From the NCBI GenBank assembly GCA_009781575.1, contig WQXW01000031.1, forward strand, positions 1 to 10,660: a stretch of 10,660 bases of DNA. Direction: 5' to 3'. The translations under genes were made by a program, and so were the position numbers. Below are positions 1 through 7,234 of the stretch, in pieces. Origin of the DNA: Solirubrobacterales bacterium. Its GTDB lineage: Bacteria > Actinomycetota > Thermoleophilia > Solirubrobacterales > Solirubrobacteraceae. The notes under the pieces are model-generated. The model saw nothing but the letters and a program-made list of their open reading frames with translations. It ran no database searches and had not been told where the DNA came from. Numbering within the stretch: the stretch's first letter is position 1; each line of letters starts with the position of its first letter.

Positions 1-1
1 C

Positions 2-1123
2 CTATTTCCGCTGGCCGCGGTGCTGGCGAGTGTGGGGATCGTAATGGTGTATCGCATCGAACCGACGCTCGCGCGCCAGCAGGCGCAGTGGCTGGTGGTG
101 GGGCTGGTGCTGTTCGCCGCCACGATCGTGGCCATGCGCCGCTGGGGCCTGGCGGTGCTCGAGCGCTACCGGTACACGATCGCGGCGGTGGGGATCGTGA
201 TGACGGTGCTGCCGCGCGTGCCGGGGATCGGCGGCCAGGTCAACGGCGCCTACCTGGAGATACACGCGGGCGGGGTCTCATTCCAGCCGGCCGAGCTCGG
301 CAAGATCGCGATCGTGATCTTCCTGGCCAGCTACCTGAGCGACAACCGCCAGCTGCTGGTGAGCGCGGGGCGGCGCGTGCTGGGCATGACCCTGCCGCCG
401 ATGAAGCAGTTCGGCCCGATGCTGGTGGTGTGGGGCGCGGCGATCGGCACGCTGCTGCTCACGCGCGAGCTCGGCACCTCGCTGATGTTCTACGGCGCCT
501 TCCTGGCGCTGCTGTACGTGGCCACCGGCAGGCTCTCCTTTCCGCTGATCGGCCTTGTGCTGTTCGCGCTGGGCGCGTGGTTTGTGACCTCGCACGTCGG
601 GCACGTGCGCGCGCGCGTGCTGGCGTGGGAACACCCATTCGACGAACGGCTCTACAACGAAGCGGGCGGCAGCTACCAGCTGGCGCAGTCGCTGTTCGCG
701 CAGGCCGACGGCGGCCTGCTGGGCACCGGCTTCGCGCGCTCGCTGCTGCGCCTGCCCGACGGCCACACGATCCTGCCGGTGCCGGAAAGCGACCTGATCT
801 ACTCGGTGATCGTCAACGAGCTCGGGCTGGTGGGGGCGGCGGCGCTGCTGGGCACCTACCTCCTGTTCGTGGCGCGCGGCATGAAGACCGCGATGCTGGC
901 GCGCGACTCCTTCTCCAAGCTGCTCGCGATCGGCCTCTCCTTCGTGGTGGCGATGCAGGTGTTCGTGATCGTCGGCGGCGTGACCCGCCTGATCCCTCTG
1001 ACCGGCGTGACCCTGCCGCTGGTGGCCTACGGCGGCTCGTCGGTGGTGATGAACTTCGTGCTGCTCGCACTGCTGCTGGTGGTATCCGATCACGCGCGCC
1101 GTCCCTACAGGCCCGCGCGCTGA
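2..1123 (+). CDS. FtsW/RodA/SpoVE-family peptidoglycan glycosyltransferase (5' partial)
   Basis: This is a polytopic membrane protein of the SEDS family, which polymerises lipid II into glycan strands together with a class B penicillin-binding protein. The frame is open from the first bases of the window; 373 residues are visible and the true start lies upstream (RodA/FtsW are usually about 390-480 residues). The GTG at 20 is probably internal. Family signatures in order are FQPAELGK, an RELGTSLMFYGAF segment, the GSYQLAQSL...GLLGTGF loop, and ESDLIYSVIVNELGLVG, whose Asp (264th visible codon) matches the catalytic Asp of RodA. A C-terminal LIPLTGVTLPLVAYGGSS segment follows. Many hydrophobic helices span the protein. 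The FQPAEL and ASYL...R..L segments look like the actinobacterial RodA-type paralogue usually found near PASTA kinase and PP2C phosphatase genes; that neighbourhood would be upstream and is not visible. RodA versus FtsW cannot be settled here. Confidence 0.93.
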   Translation, partial: LFPLAAVLASVGIVMVYRIEPTLARQQAQWLVVGLVLFAATIVAMRRWGLAVLERYRYTIAAVGIVMTVLPRVPGIGGQVNGAYLEIHAGGVSFQPAELGKIAIVIFLASYLSDNRQLLVSAGRRVLGMTLPPMKQFGPMLVVWGAAIGTLLLTRELGTSLMFYGAFLALLYVATGRLSFPLIGLVLFALGAWFVTSHVGHVRARVLAWEHPFDERLYNEAGGSYQLAQSLFAQADGGLLGTGFARSLLRLPDGHTILPVPESDLIYSVIVNELGLVGAAALLGTYLLFVARGMKTAMLARDSFSKLLAIGLSFVVAMQVFVIVGGVTRLIPLTGVTLPLVAYGGSSVVMNFVLLALLLVVSDHARRPYRPAR

Positions 1124-1145
1124 GGAAGCCGGGCCGGCGGATGTC

Positions 1146-1178
1146 GGCGCGCGCATCGGGGCGCCGCCGGCGCGCGCC
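1146..1178. repeat. GC-rich inverted repeat in the gap after the ftsW/rodA-like gene
   Basis: A perfect 9-base inverted repeat (GGCGCGCGC at 1146-1154, GCGCGCGCC at 1170-1178) encloses a 15-base loop in the 73-base gap between the SEDS gene and the alcohol dehydrogenase. There is no T-run after it, so it is not a classical intrinsic terminator, but the RNA stem would be stable and could end or attenuate transcription. In DNA this rich in GC, alternating GC stems arise by chance, so the call is weak. Confidence 0.3.
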
Positions 1179-1196
1179 CTGTAGGGTCGCGCCTGA

Positions 1197-2231
1197 ATGC
1201 GCGCGGTCACGTTTCAGGCACCCGGCGAGGTGCGCGTCGAGGAGGTGCCCGAGCCCGCGCTGGCGGAGCCGACCGACGCAATCGTGCAGGTGCAGGCGAG
1301 CGGCATCTGCGGCTCGGATCTGCACATCTACCACGGGCGCGTGCCGATCGCGCCGGGCTTCACGATCGGGCACGAGTACGTGGGGCGCGTGGTCGAGGTG
1401 GGCGCCGCGGTGGAGCGCGTGGCGCCCGGCGCGCGGGTGCTGGGCTGCTTCCAAACGGCCTGCGGCACCTGCTTCTGGTGTCTGCGCTGCGAGTATCACC
1501 GCTGCGCGCGCGGGCGCACCTTCGGCCACGGGGCGGCGATGGGCGACCTGCAGGGCGCGCAGGCCGAGCTGTTGCTGGTGCCCCACGCCGACCTGACCCT
1601 GCGCGCGGCGCCGGAGGGCCTCTCCGACGAGGTGGCGCTCTTTGCGGGCGATGTGATGGGGACCGGCTGTCACGCGATCGCGAGCGCCGGCACGCGCGCG
1701 GGCGACTCGGTGGTGATCCTCGGGCTGGGGCCGGTGGGGCTCTGCGCGGTGCAGGCCGCGCGCGTGGCGGGCGCCACGCCGCTGTTGGCCGTGGACACCG
1801 TGGAGGCGCGCCTGCAGATGGCGCGCACGCTGGGCGCGGAGCCGCTGCACCTGGAGCACGACGATGTCAAGCGCGCGGTGCGCGCGGCCACCGCGGGCAG
1901 GGGCGCCGATCTGGTGGTCGACGCGGTGGGCGATCCCCGCGCGCTGGAGCTCGCGATCTCGCTGGCCAGGCCGGCCGGAAACGTGACCGCGGTGGGCGTC
2001 TACGCCGAGCGCTGCGAGGTGCACATGGGGCTCGCCTGGATCAAGGCGCTGACGCTGCGCACCGGCCTGGCCAACGTGATCGGCCACGTCGATCGCGTGA
2101 TGGCGATGATGGAGGCCGGCGCGCTGGACCCCGCGCCGCTGGTGACCCATCGCATGAGCCTCGAGCAGGCGCCGGAGGCGTACGCTCTCTACGACCGCCG
2201 CGAGGCGCTCAAGATCCTCCTGCGACCCTGA
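1197..2231 (+). CDS. Zinc-dependent alcohol dehydrogenase (MDR superfamily)
   Basis: This 344-residue medium-chain dehydrogenase probably oxidises an alcohol with NAD+ in the cytoplasm. The N-terminal GroES-like domain carries the catalytic zinc set: C38 in GICGSD, H59-E60 in GHE, and probably D152 in the GDVMGTG segment. The structural zinc lobe has C89, C92, C95 and C103 in the usual CX2CX2CX7C spacing, plus an extra C98. The Rossmann fold shows GLGPVG at 176-181. The Asp at 200 at the end of the second strand favours NAD over NADP. The start MRAVTF...PGEVRVEEVPEP is typical of the family; no strong ribosome site precedes the ATG at 1197. A TAGGGT hexamer at 1182-1187 could be a -10 box for a very short leader. 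The aldehyde dehydrogenase follows 39 bases on, suggesting a paired oxidation. The substrate is unknown; threonine/sorbitol-dehydrogenase-like or formaldehyde-type enzymes share these motifs. Confidence 0.93.
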   Translation: MRAVTFQAPGEVRVEEVPEPALAEPTDAIVQVQASGICGSDLHIYHGRVPIAPGFTIGHEYVGRVVEVGAAVERVAPGARVLGCFQTACGTCFWCLRCEYHRCARGRTFGHGAAMGDLQGAQAELLLVPHADLTLRAAPEGLSDEVALFAGDVMGTGCHAIASAGTRAGDSVVILGLGPVGLCAVQAARVAGATPLLAVDTVEARLQMARTLGAEPLHLEHDDVKRAVRAATAGRGADLVVDAVGDPRALELAISLARPAGNVTAVGVYAERCEVHMGLAWIKALTLRTGLANVIGHVDRVMAMMEAGALDPAPLVTHRMSLEQAPEAYALYDRREALKILLRP

Positions 2232-2261
2232 CGGGCAGGCGTCGCGCACGACCCACCGAAT

Positions 2262-2267
2262 GAGGTG
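2262..2267 (+). promoter_or_regulatory. Ribosome binding site deciding the aldehyde dehydrogenase start
   Basis: GAGGTG lies three bases before the ATG at 2271 and is the best Shine-Dalgarno match at any start in the window. It contains the GTG at 2265, so using that GTG as the start would leave no ribosome site. This favours the ATG at 2271. Confidence 0.6.
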
Positions 2268-2270
2268 ACC

Positions 2271-3764
2271 ATGAACACAGCCACGATTCCAGCGGGCCTC
2301 GGCGACGCGGCCCGCGAGTTCCTCGCCGAGCCCAAGCGCCTCCTGATCGGCGCCGAGTGGGTGGAGGCCGCCGACGGGCGCACCTTCGCGACGCTCGACC
2401 CCGCCACGGGCCTGGAGATCGCGCAGGTGGCGCACGCGGGCGAGGCCGACGTGCAGCGCGCCGCGGCCGTGGCGCGCGAGGCGTTCGAGCAGGGCCCCTG
2501 GCGCTCGATGCGCGCGGCCGACCGCGGGCGGCTGATCATGGCGCTGGCCGACGCGCTGGAAGCGCACGCGGACGAGCTGGCCCAGCTCGAGTCGCTGGAC
2601 AACGGCAAGCCGCTCGGCCACGCGCGCTACGTGGACGTGGCCGGCTCGATTGAGCACCTGCGCTACTTCGCCGGCTGGCCCACCAAGATCGAGGGCGCGG
2701 TGCTGCCGGTGGGCGGCGATCAGATGCTCTGTTACACCCGCGAGGAGCCGGTGGGCGTGTGCGGCCAGATCATCCCGTGGAACTTCCCGCTGATGATGGC
2801 CGCGTGGAAGATCGCGCCCGCGCTGGCGGCGGGCTGCACGGTCGTGCTCAAGCCGGCCGAGCAGACGCCGCTCACCGCGCTGCGGCTGGGAGAGCTGGCG
2901 CTCGAGGCCGGCCTGCCGCCCGGGGTGCTCAACGTGCTGAGCGGCGACGGCGAGACCGGCGCCGCGCTCGTGCGCTGCGAGGGGCTCGACAAGATCGCCT
3001 TCACCGGCTCCACCGCAGTGGGCCGCGAGATCGGCGCGATCGCGGGCGGCGCGCTCAAGCGGGTCACGCTCGAGCTGGGCGGCAAGTCGCCCAACATCAT
3101 CCTGCCCGACGCCGACCTCGACACCGCGATCAACGGCTCCTTCCAGGCGATCTACTTCAACGCCGGACAGGCCTGCAACGCGGGCTCGCGCCTCTTCGTG
3201 CCGGCGGCGCAGTTCGACGAGGTCACCCACGCGCTCATCGAGCGCGCGCGCGCGATGCGCATGGGCCCGGGGCTCGACTCCGCCACCCAGCTCGGCCCGC
3301 TGGTCTCCGCCGAGCAGCGCGAACGCGTGCTGGGCTACATCGACTCCGGCCGCGAGGCCGGCGCGGAGCTGCTCACCGGCGGCGAGGCCGCGCTGCCCGA
3401 CAGCGGCGGCTGGTTCGTGGAGCCCACGCTCTTCGCCACCGACTCCGACGAGCTGCGCATCTCGCGCGAGGAGATCTTCGGCCCGGTCTTGGTCGCATCG
3501 CCCTACGACACGATCGAGGAGGTCGCCGCCCGGGCCAACGCCACCGAGTACGGCCTGGCCGCGGGCGTGTGGACGCGCGATGTCTCCAGCGCCCACCGCC
3601 TCGCCGCGCTGCTGCGCGCCGGCTCGGTGTACATCAACCAGTGGGGCTCGGTCGACCCCGCGGCCCCCTTCGGTGGCTTCAAGGCCTCCGGCGTGGGCCG
3701 CGAGCACGGCCGCGCCGGGCTCGCGCAGTATCTGGAGACCAAGACGGTGTGGACGGCTCTCTGA
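2271..3764 (+). CDS. NAD(P)+-dependent aldehyde dehydrogenase (ALDH superfamily)
   Basis: This 497-residue enzyme is of normal length for the classical ALDH family and oxidises an aldehyde to a carboxylic acid in the cytoplasm. Expected landmarks are present: the oxyanion Asn171 in IIPWNFP, the cofactor-binding Lys194 in LKPAEQTP, the FTGST loop at 244-248, the general base Glu268 in ELGGKSPN, the nucleophile Cys302 in GQACNAGSR, and Glu401 in EEIFGPV. The C-terminal half ends with the PFGGFKASGVGRE segment. E268 and C302 fall at the numbering of the classical enzymes, which supports the ATG at 2271. It is the second gene of an apparent alcohol-to-acid pair with the preceding dehydrogenase and may share its transcript. 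The motifs fit broad ALDH1/ALDH2 or betaine-aldehyde-type members, so the substrate cannot be named. Confidence 0.95.
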   Translation: MNTATIPAGLGDAAREFLAEPKRLLIGAEWVEAADGRTFATLDPATGLEIAQVAHAGEADVQRAAAVAREAFEQGPWRSMRAADRGRLIMALADALEAHADELAQLESLDNGKPLGHARYVDVAGSIEHLRYFAGWPTKIEGAVLPVGGDQMLCYTREEPVGVCGQIIPWNFPLMMAAWKIAPALAAGCTVVLKPAEQTPLTALRLGELALEAGLPPGVLNVLSGDGETGAALVRCEGLDKIAFTGSTAVGREIGAIAGGALKRVTLELGGKSPNIILPDADLDTAINGSFQAIYFNAGQACNAGSRLFVPAAQFDEVTHALIERARAMRMGPGLDSATQLGPLVSAEQRERVLGYIDSGREAGAELLTGGEAALPDSGGWFVEPTLFATDSDELRISREEIFGPVLVASPYDTIEEVAARANATEYGLAAGVWTRDVSSAHRLAALLRAGSVYINQWGSVDPAAPFGGFKASGVGREHGRAGLAQYLETKTVWTAL

Positions 3765-3780
3765 TGGAGTGGACCGCGCC

Positions 3781-5112
3781 GTGAGCGTCGCCGCCGGCAC
3801 GATCGACCGGCGGGCGCCGGCCGAGGCATCGCGCGCCGGGGAGCGCCGGCGGCGCTTCACGCTCGCGCTGGCGGGCTTCCTCGGGCTGCTGTTGGTCCTC
3901 GCGGTGGCGGAGATCATGATCGACGGCTCCGCGGGGCGCTCGGCGCTGATCCCCAAGGCGCCGTCGATCTCGAAATGGCTGGGCGCGATCGGCGAGCCGC
4001 TCGGCTACCGCGTCTTTCTGATCGCGCTGCTGACCTTCACCGGCGCCTACGCCGCGCTGGCGGTGATGGCGCGGCAGCTGCCGTCGCGCTTCGTGATCGC
4101 GCTGATCGCGGCGCTGCACCTGATCGTGTTCATCGGGCCGATCCTGCTCTCGACCGACGTGTTCAGCTACATCGCCTACGCGCGCATGGGCGTGGTGCAC
4201 GGCATCAACCCCTACATACACGGGCCGATTGCGATCAAGTACGACCCCGTGTTCCCCTATCAGGGCCAGAGCTGGTTGAAGACGGCCACGGCCTACGGGC
4301 CGCTGTACACGCTGCTCTCCTACCCGCTGGCCCCGCTGGGGGTGGTGGGCGCGCTGTGGGGCTTCAAGCTCGAGGCGCTCTTGGCGAGCGCCGCCACGCT
4401 GGTGCTGACCTGGCGCGTGGCCGCCCGGCGCGGGCTGAACCCGACGCCGGCGCTGCTGCTGGTGGGCGCCAACCCGCTCTACATCATCTACGGGCTGGCG
4501 GGCGCGCACAACGACGTGATCATGACCGCCTTTCTGATGGGCGCGGTGGCGCTGGCGCTGAGCGGGCGCGACAGCTGGAGCGGCGCGTCGGTGATCGCGG
4601 GCACGCTGGTCAAGGCGACGAGCGCGGCGATGCTGCCCTTCATGATCGTGGGCCGCCGGCGCGTGGGCACGATCACCGGCGCGCTCGCGGCGCTGCTCGC
4701 CGGCGCCCTGGTCGGCTATGTGGCCTTCGGGATCCACGGGCTCGACATCGTGGCGGCGCTCAACCGCGACGCGGCGTTTGTCTCCAGCGACAGCTTCCCC
4801 ACCGAGCTGGCCCACCTGATCGGCAAGCCGGGCGTCTACCCGGTGGACCACACCTTCCTGAAGGCCGCGCTCGCCGTGGTGCTGGTGTACCTGCTGTGGC
4901 GCACCTGGCGCGGTTATGACTGGATCGCGGCGTCGGGCTGGGCGCTGCTGGCGATCGCGGTCACCGCCAGCTGGCTCTTGGCCTGGTACACCCTGTGGGC
5001 GCTGCCGCTCGCGGTGGTGGTGCGCGACCGCCGGCTGCTGATCGCCACGCTCGCGGTGCAGGGCCTCTTCATCATCCACCAGGCCGCGCCGCTGATCGCG
5101 CCGGTGCAATGA
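3781..5112 (+). CDS. GT-C membrane glycosyltransferase, MptA/MptB-like (polyprenol-phosphate-mannose dependent)
   Basis: This 443-residue polytopic protein resembles the alpha-1,6-mannopyranosyltransferases MptA/MptB, which take mannose from polyprenyl-phosphate-mannose on the outer face of the membrane to build lipomannan-type glycans. After a basic N-terminus (RAGERRRRF) and a first helix, the first outer loop has STD (D126), the position of the GT-C catalytic acid. It is followed by GINPY (N143-Y145), TAYGPLY (Y172-P174) and GAHND (H243-D245), all characteristic of the family. The end is strongly hydrophobic (WLLAWYTLWALPLAV). I chose GTG 3781: the frame runs open upstream inside the aldehyde dehydrogenase, but the family-like sequence begins only here and GGAG at 3766-3769 precedes it. 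The gap after the aldehyde dehydrogenase is 16 bases, and its stop overlaps the next start (ATGA). Sugar donor and acceptor are inferred; a generic DUF2029/GT87-like transferase is the alternative. Confidence 0.82.
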   Translation: MSVAAGTIDRRAPAEASRAGERRRRFTLALAGFLGLLLVLAVAEIMIDGSAGRSALIPKAPSISKWLGAIGEPLGYRVFLIALLTFTGAYAALAVMARQLPSRFVIALIAALHLIVFIGPILLSTDVFSYIAYARMGVVHGINPYIHGPIAIKYDPVFPYQGQSWLKTATAYGPLYTLLSYPLAPLGVVGALWGFKLEALLASAATLVLTWRVAARRGLNPTPALLLVGANPLYIIYGLAGAHNDVIMTAFLMGAVALALSGRDSWSGASVIAGTLVKATSAAMLPFMIVGRRRVGTITGALAALLAGALVGYVAFGIHGLDIVAALNRDAAFVSSDSFPTELAHLIGKPGVYPVDHTFLKAALAVVLVYLLWRTWRGYDWIAASGWALLAIAVTASWLLAWYTLWALPLAVVVRDRRLLIATLAVQGLFIIHQAAPLIAPVQ

Positions 5113-5609
5113 ACGATCGCGAGCGCACAGACCCCCAGGGCGAGGGCACCGACCCCGGGCGCGAGCACACCAACCTCCGCCTGGTGGAGACCACGCTGCT
5201 GGTGGTGATCGCAGTGGTGCTGGCGGCGGCGACGATCAACGATCTCGCGCGCCAGGTGCACGTCAACCACCGCCTGGCGGCCGACATGCGCACCTGGCGG
5301 GCGATCACGGGCCACAACTACGTGAACCTCGACGTGGAAGAGGACCTCAAACACTTCACCACGCGCGATGTGATCTGCGGCAACACCGCGCCCGGCGCGC
5401 CCGGCGCGCGCCCGCAGGTGTGCCTGATCGCGATCGGCCCGATCCGCGGCGGGCGCCGCCACGTGGAGGGCGGCTTCTACATGCCGCCCGAACTGGCGGA
5501 CGACGCCTACCACCGCTACGCGTGCTTCGGCTCGGCGCTGCTCCACCACTGGTGCCTGCTGAAGTACGTGCCGCGCGGCTACCCCGACGCGCCGCTCGTG
5601 GGGGGCTGA
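5109..5609 (+). CDS. Unrecognised 166-residue single-pass membrane protein with four cysteines
   Basis: I do not recognise this protein as a named family. It has a charged, polar N-terminus of about 25 residues, one transmembrane segment at roughly 28-43 (TLLVVIAVVLAAATI), and then a soluble domain of about 120 residues that should face outside the membrane. That domain contains four cysteines (C90, C105, C139, C149), enough for two disulfides, and aromatic- and His-rich patches (HRYACF, LLHHWCLLKY). The start ATG at 5109 overlaps the stop of the upstream glycosyltransferase as ATGA, and its own stop overlaps the next glycosyltransferase start as TGATG. It is therefore very likely co-translated with two polyprenol-sugar transferases. 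A role as accessory or assembly subunit for these enzymes is an inference from position only. The coding call is strong because of the overlaps and the codon bias shared with its neighbours. Confidence 0.85.
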   Translation: MNDRERTDPQGEGTDPGREHTNLRLVETTLLVVIAVVLAAATINDLARQVHVNHRLAADMRTWRAITGHNYVNLDVEEDLKHFTTRDVICGNTAPGAPGARPQVCLIAIGPIRGGRRHVEGGFYMPPELADDAYHRYACFGSALLHHWCLLKYVPRGYPDAPLVGG

Positions 5610-7165
5610 TGGAGGCCGGCACCCTCCCGCGCCCGCTCGGGCCCGAGCAGGCGCGCGCGCCGGCGTGGGCGCGTCAATGGTGGCCGCTGGCGGCGCTCAC
5701 GGTGCTGGCCGCGGCGCTGCGCTTCTCCACGCTCGACCTGCAGAGCTTCTGGTACGACGAGGCGTTCACGCCGGTGCACGTGCTGGTGCCCTCGCTGATC
5801 ACCACCTTGCACGAGGTGGCGCGCACGGAGAACACCCCGCCGCTGTGGTACGTGCTCGTGTGGGGCGTCTCGCGGACCTTCGGCACCGGCGAGGTGGCGC
5901 TGCGCTCCGTCTCCGCGCTCGCCGGCGTGGCGGCGGTGCCGGTCGTGTGGGGGATCGGGCAGGAGCTCGCCGGGCGCCGCGCGGCGCTGCTCGCCGGCGC
6001 CTTCGTGGCGGTCAACCCGATCTTCATCTGGTACTCCCAGGAGGCGCGCGCGTACGAGCTGTACGTGTTGACCTTCGCGCTGGCGATGCTCACCTTCCTG
6101 CGCGCGGAGCGCCAACCGAGCGGCCGGCGCATGGCGGCCTTCGCGCTGTGCGGCGCGCTGGCGCTGGTGAGCCACTACTTCGCGGTGTTCATGGTCGCGC
6201 CGATGGCGCTGTGGCTGGCGCGCCCGCGCGCGCCGGCGGGCGTGCCGGGCTCTGACGCGCCCCCGCGCACGCCCGCGCAGGCGCGCGCCGCGCGCGAGGC
6301 GCTGCTGGCGGTGGGCGCGGTGGGCGCGGCGCTCGTGCCGCTGGTGGTCGTGCAGGGGGGCCACGGCACGCAGTGGATCGGCGAATGGCCGCTCTCGAGC
6401 CGCCTGCAGGCGATCCCGCAGAACTACCTCACGGGATACAACGGCGCGCGGTTGGGCCACGGGATCGAGGCGGCGGTGGCGCTGGTGGCGCTGGCCGGCG
6501 TGCTGTGGGGGTTGTGGCGGGGCCTCGAGCGCGAGGAGGAGCGCGGCGCGCTCACCGCGCTGGCGATCGCGGCGTGCGGCATCCTGATCCCGCTGGCGGC
6601 GGTGACGGTGGGCGCCGACTACCTGGCCCCGCGCAACCTGATCGCGGCGATGGTGCCGGTGAGCGCGCTGCTCGCGGTGGTGATCGGCGCGCGCCGTGCG
6701 GGCGCCGCCGGCATGGCGCTGGGCGCGCTCCTGGCCGCGGCGTTCCTGGCGCTGTCGATCGACGTCAACCTCAGCCCCACCCTGCAGCGCGGCAACTGGC
6801 GCGGGCTGGCGCGCGCGCTCGGCCCCGCGAGCGGGCTCGGCCCCGCGAGCGGCCCCCGCGCGGTGGACACCCCCCAGCTGGGCGGCGCGCCGCTGCTGTA
6901 CTACCTGCCCTCGTTGCGCCTGCTCCCGGGGCACGCGCAGCTGCGGCTCTCGGAGATCGACGCGGTGGGCTTCGCGCCGTTGCGCGCCACGGCGGGGCGC
7001 CCGCCGTCGGGCGCGTTCCATCTGGCGGGGCGGCGCGACATCGACGGGCTGATCGTGTACCGCTTCGTGGCGCCGCATCCGGTGAACGTCTCCTCGGGCA
7101 CGGTGCGGCACGCGTCGATCGTGCACGGGCACACCGAGGTGCTGACCGGCCCGGGGGCGCTGTAA
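5609..7165 (+). CDS. GT39/ArnT-PMT-type GT-C glycosyltransferase
   Basis: This 518-residue polytopic protein belongs to the GT-C fold enzymes that transfer a sugar from a polyprenyl-phosphate donor to protein or lipid on the outer face of the membrane. After the first helix, the first outer loop carries SFWYDEAFT with the conserved acidic pair D50-E51. A second hallmark is NPIFIWYSQEARAYEL, with Q144, E145, R147 and Y149. Further helices fill residues to about 390. A C-terminal soluble part of roughly 120 residues follows (NWRGLARALG..., LLYYLPSLRLLPG), as is common in actinobacterial members. The start ATG at 5609 shares its A with the upstream stop. A run of six G bases at 5600-5605 may help initiation. 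An in-frame 18-base tandem duplication lies near 6818-6853. Donor and acceptor are unknown; the pairing with the MptA/MptB-like enzyme suggests successive steps on one envelope glycan. Confidence 0.9.
   Translation: MEAGTLPRPLGPEQARAPAWARQWWPLAALTVLAAALRFSTLDLQSFWYDEAFTPVHVLVPSLITTLHEVARTENTPPLWYVLVWGVSRTFGTGEVALRSVSALAGVAAVPVVWGIGQELAGRRAALLAGAFVAVNPIFIWYSQEARAYELYVLTFALAMLTFLRAERQPSGRRMAAFALCGALALVSHYFAVFMVAPMALWLARPRAPAGVPGSDAPPRTPAQARAAREALLAVGAVGAALVPLVVVQGGHGTQWIGEWPLSSRLQAIPQNYLTGYNGARLGHGIEAAVALVALAGVLWGLWRGLEREEERGALTALAIAACGILIPLAAVTVGADYLAPRNLIAAMVPVSALLAVVIGARRAGAAGMALGALLAAAFLALSIDVNLSPTLQRGNWRGLARALGPASGLGPASGPRAVDTPQLGGAPLLYYLPSLRLLPGHAQLRLSEIDAVGFAPLRATAGRPPSGAFHLAGRRDIDGLIVYRFVAPHPVNVSSGTVRHASIVHGHTEVLTGPGAL
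6818..6853 (+). repeat. Tandem 18-base duplication inside the GT39-type gene
   Basis: Two adjacent 18-base units (6818-6835 and 6836-6853) differ only at the last base. They encode LGPASG twice in frame at the junction between the membrane part and the C-terminal soluble part. The duplication keeps the frame and sits in a linker-like Gly/Pro/Ala/Ser segment, so it is probably harmless replication slippage. Confidence 0.85.
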
Positions 7166-7187
7166 ATGGCGCGTGTACAGGCTGCGC

Positions 7188-7234
7188 AGAGCGTGCAAAC
7201 GCCGTCCATCTGGCAAAACACGTAGCTTTCTGTC
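7188..7234 (+). promoter_or_regulatory. Possible shc promoter with leaderless start
   Basis: The gap before shc is distinctly less GC-rich than its surroundings (25 of 47 bases by hand count at 7188-7234). A TAGCTT hexamer at 7223-7228 fits a TANNNT -10 box and ends six bases before the shc ATG, so transcription could begin at the ATG itself. No Shine-Dalgarno sequence precedes this ATG, which agrees with a leaderless message, common in actinobacteria. No convincing -35 element is visible at the expected distance, so this is tentative. Confidence 0.3.

Noticed and set aside
88-1596. A 502-codon plus-strand frame overlapping two genes
   Set aside because: It is out of frame with the SEDS and alcohol dehydrogenase genes and is a repetitive Arg/Ala/Gly translation typical of a frame shadow.
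2265-2270. GTG at 2265 as the aldehyde dehydrogenase start
   Set aside because: This GTG lies within the GAGGTG ribosome site for the ATG at 2271, and the ATG start gives C302/E268 numbering.
3580-3780. Upstream extension of the MptA/MptB-like gene into the aldehyde dehydrogenase
   Set aside because: The extra residues are a Pro/Arg/Ser-rich shadow of the aldehyde dehydrogenase C-terminus, where that gene shows conserved family motifs in its own frame.
813-3956. A 1047-codon open frame on the minus strand
   Set aside because: It lies antisense to the SEDS, alcohol dehydrogenase and aldehyde dehydrogenase genes. Extreme GC at third positions removes stop codons from the opposite strand. Its translation is rich in Arg, His, Ala and Gln, with no domain I recognise.
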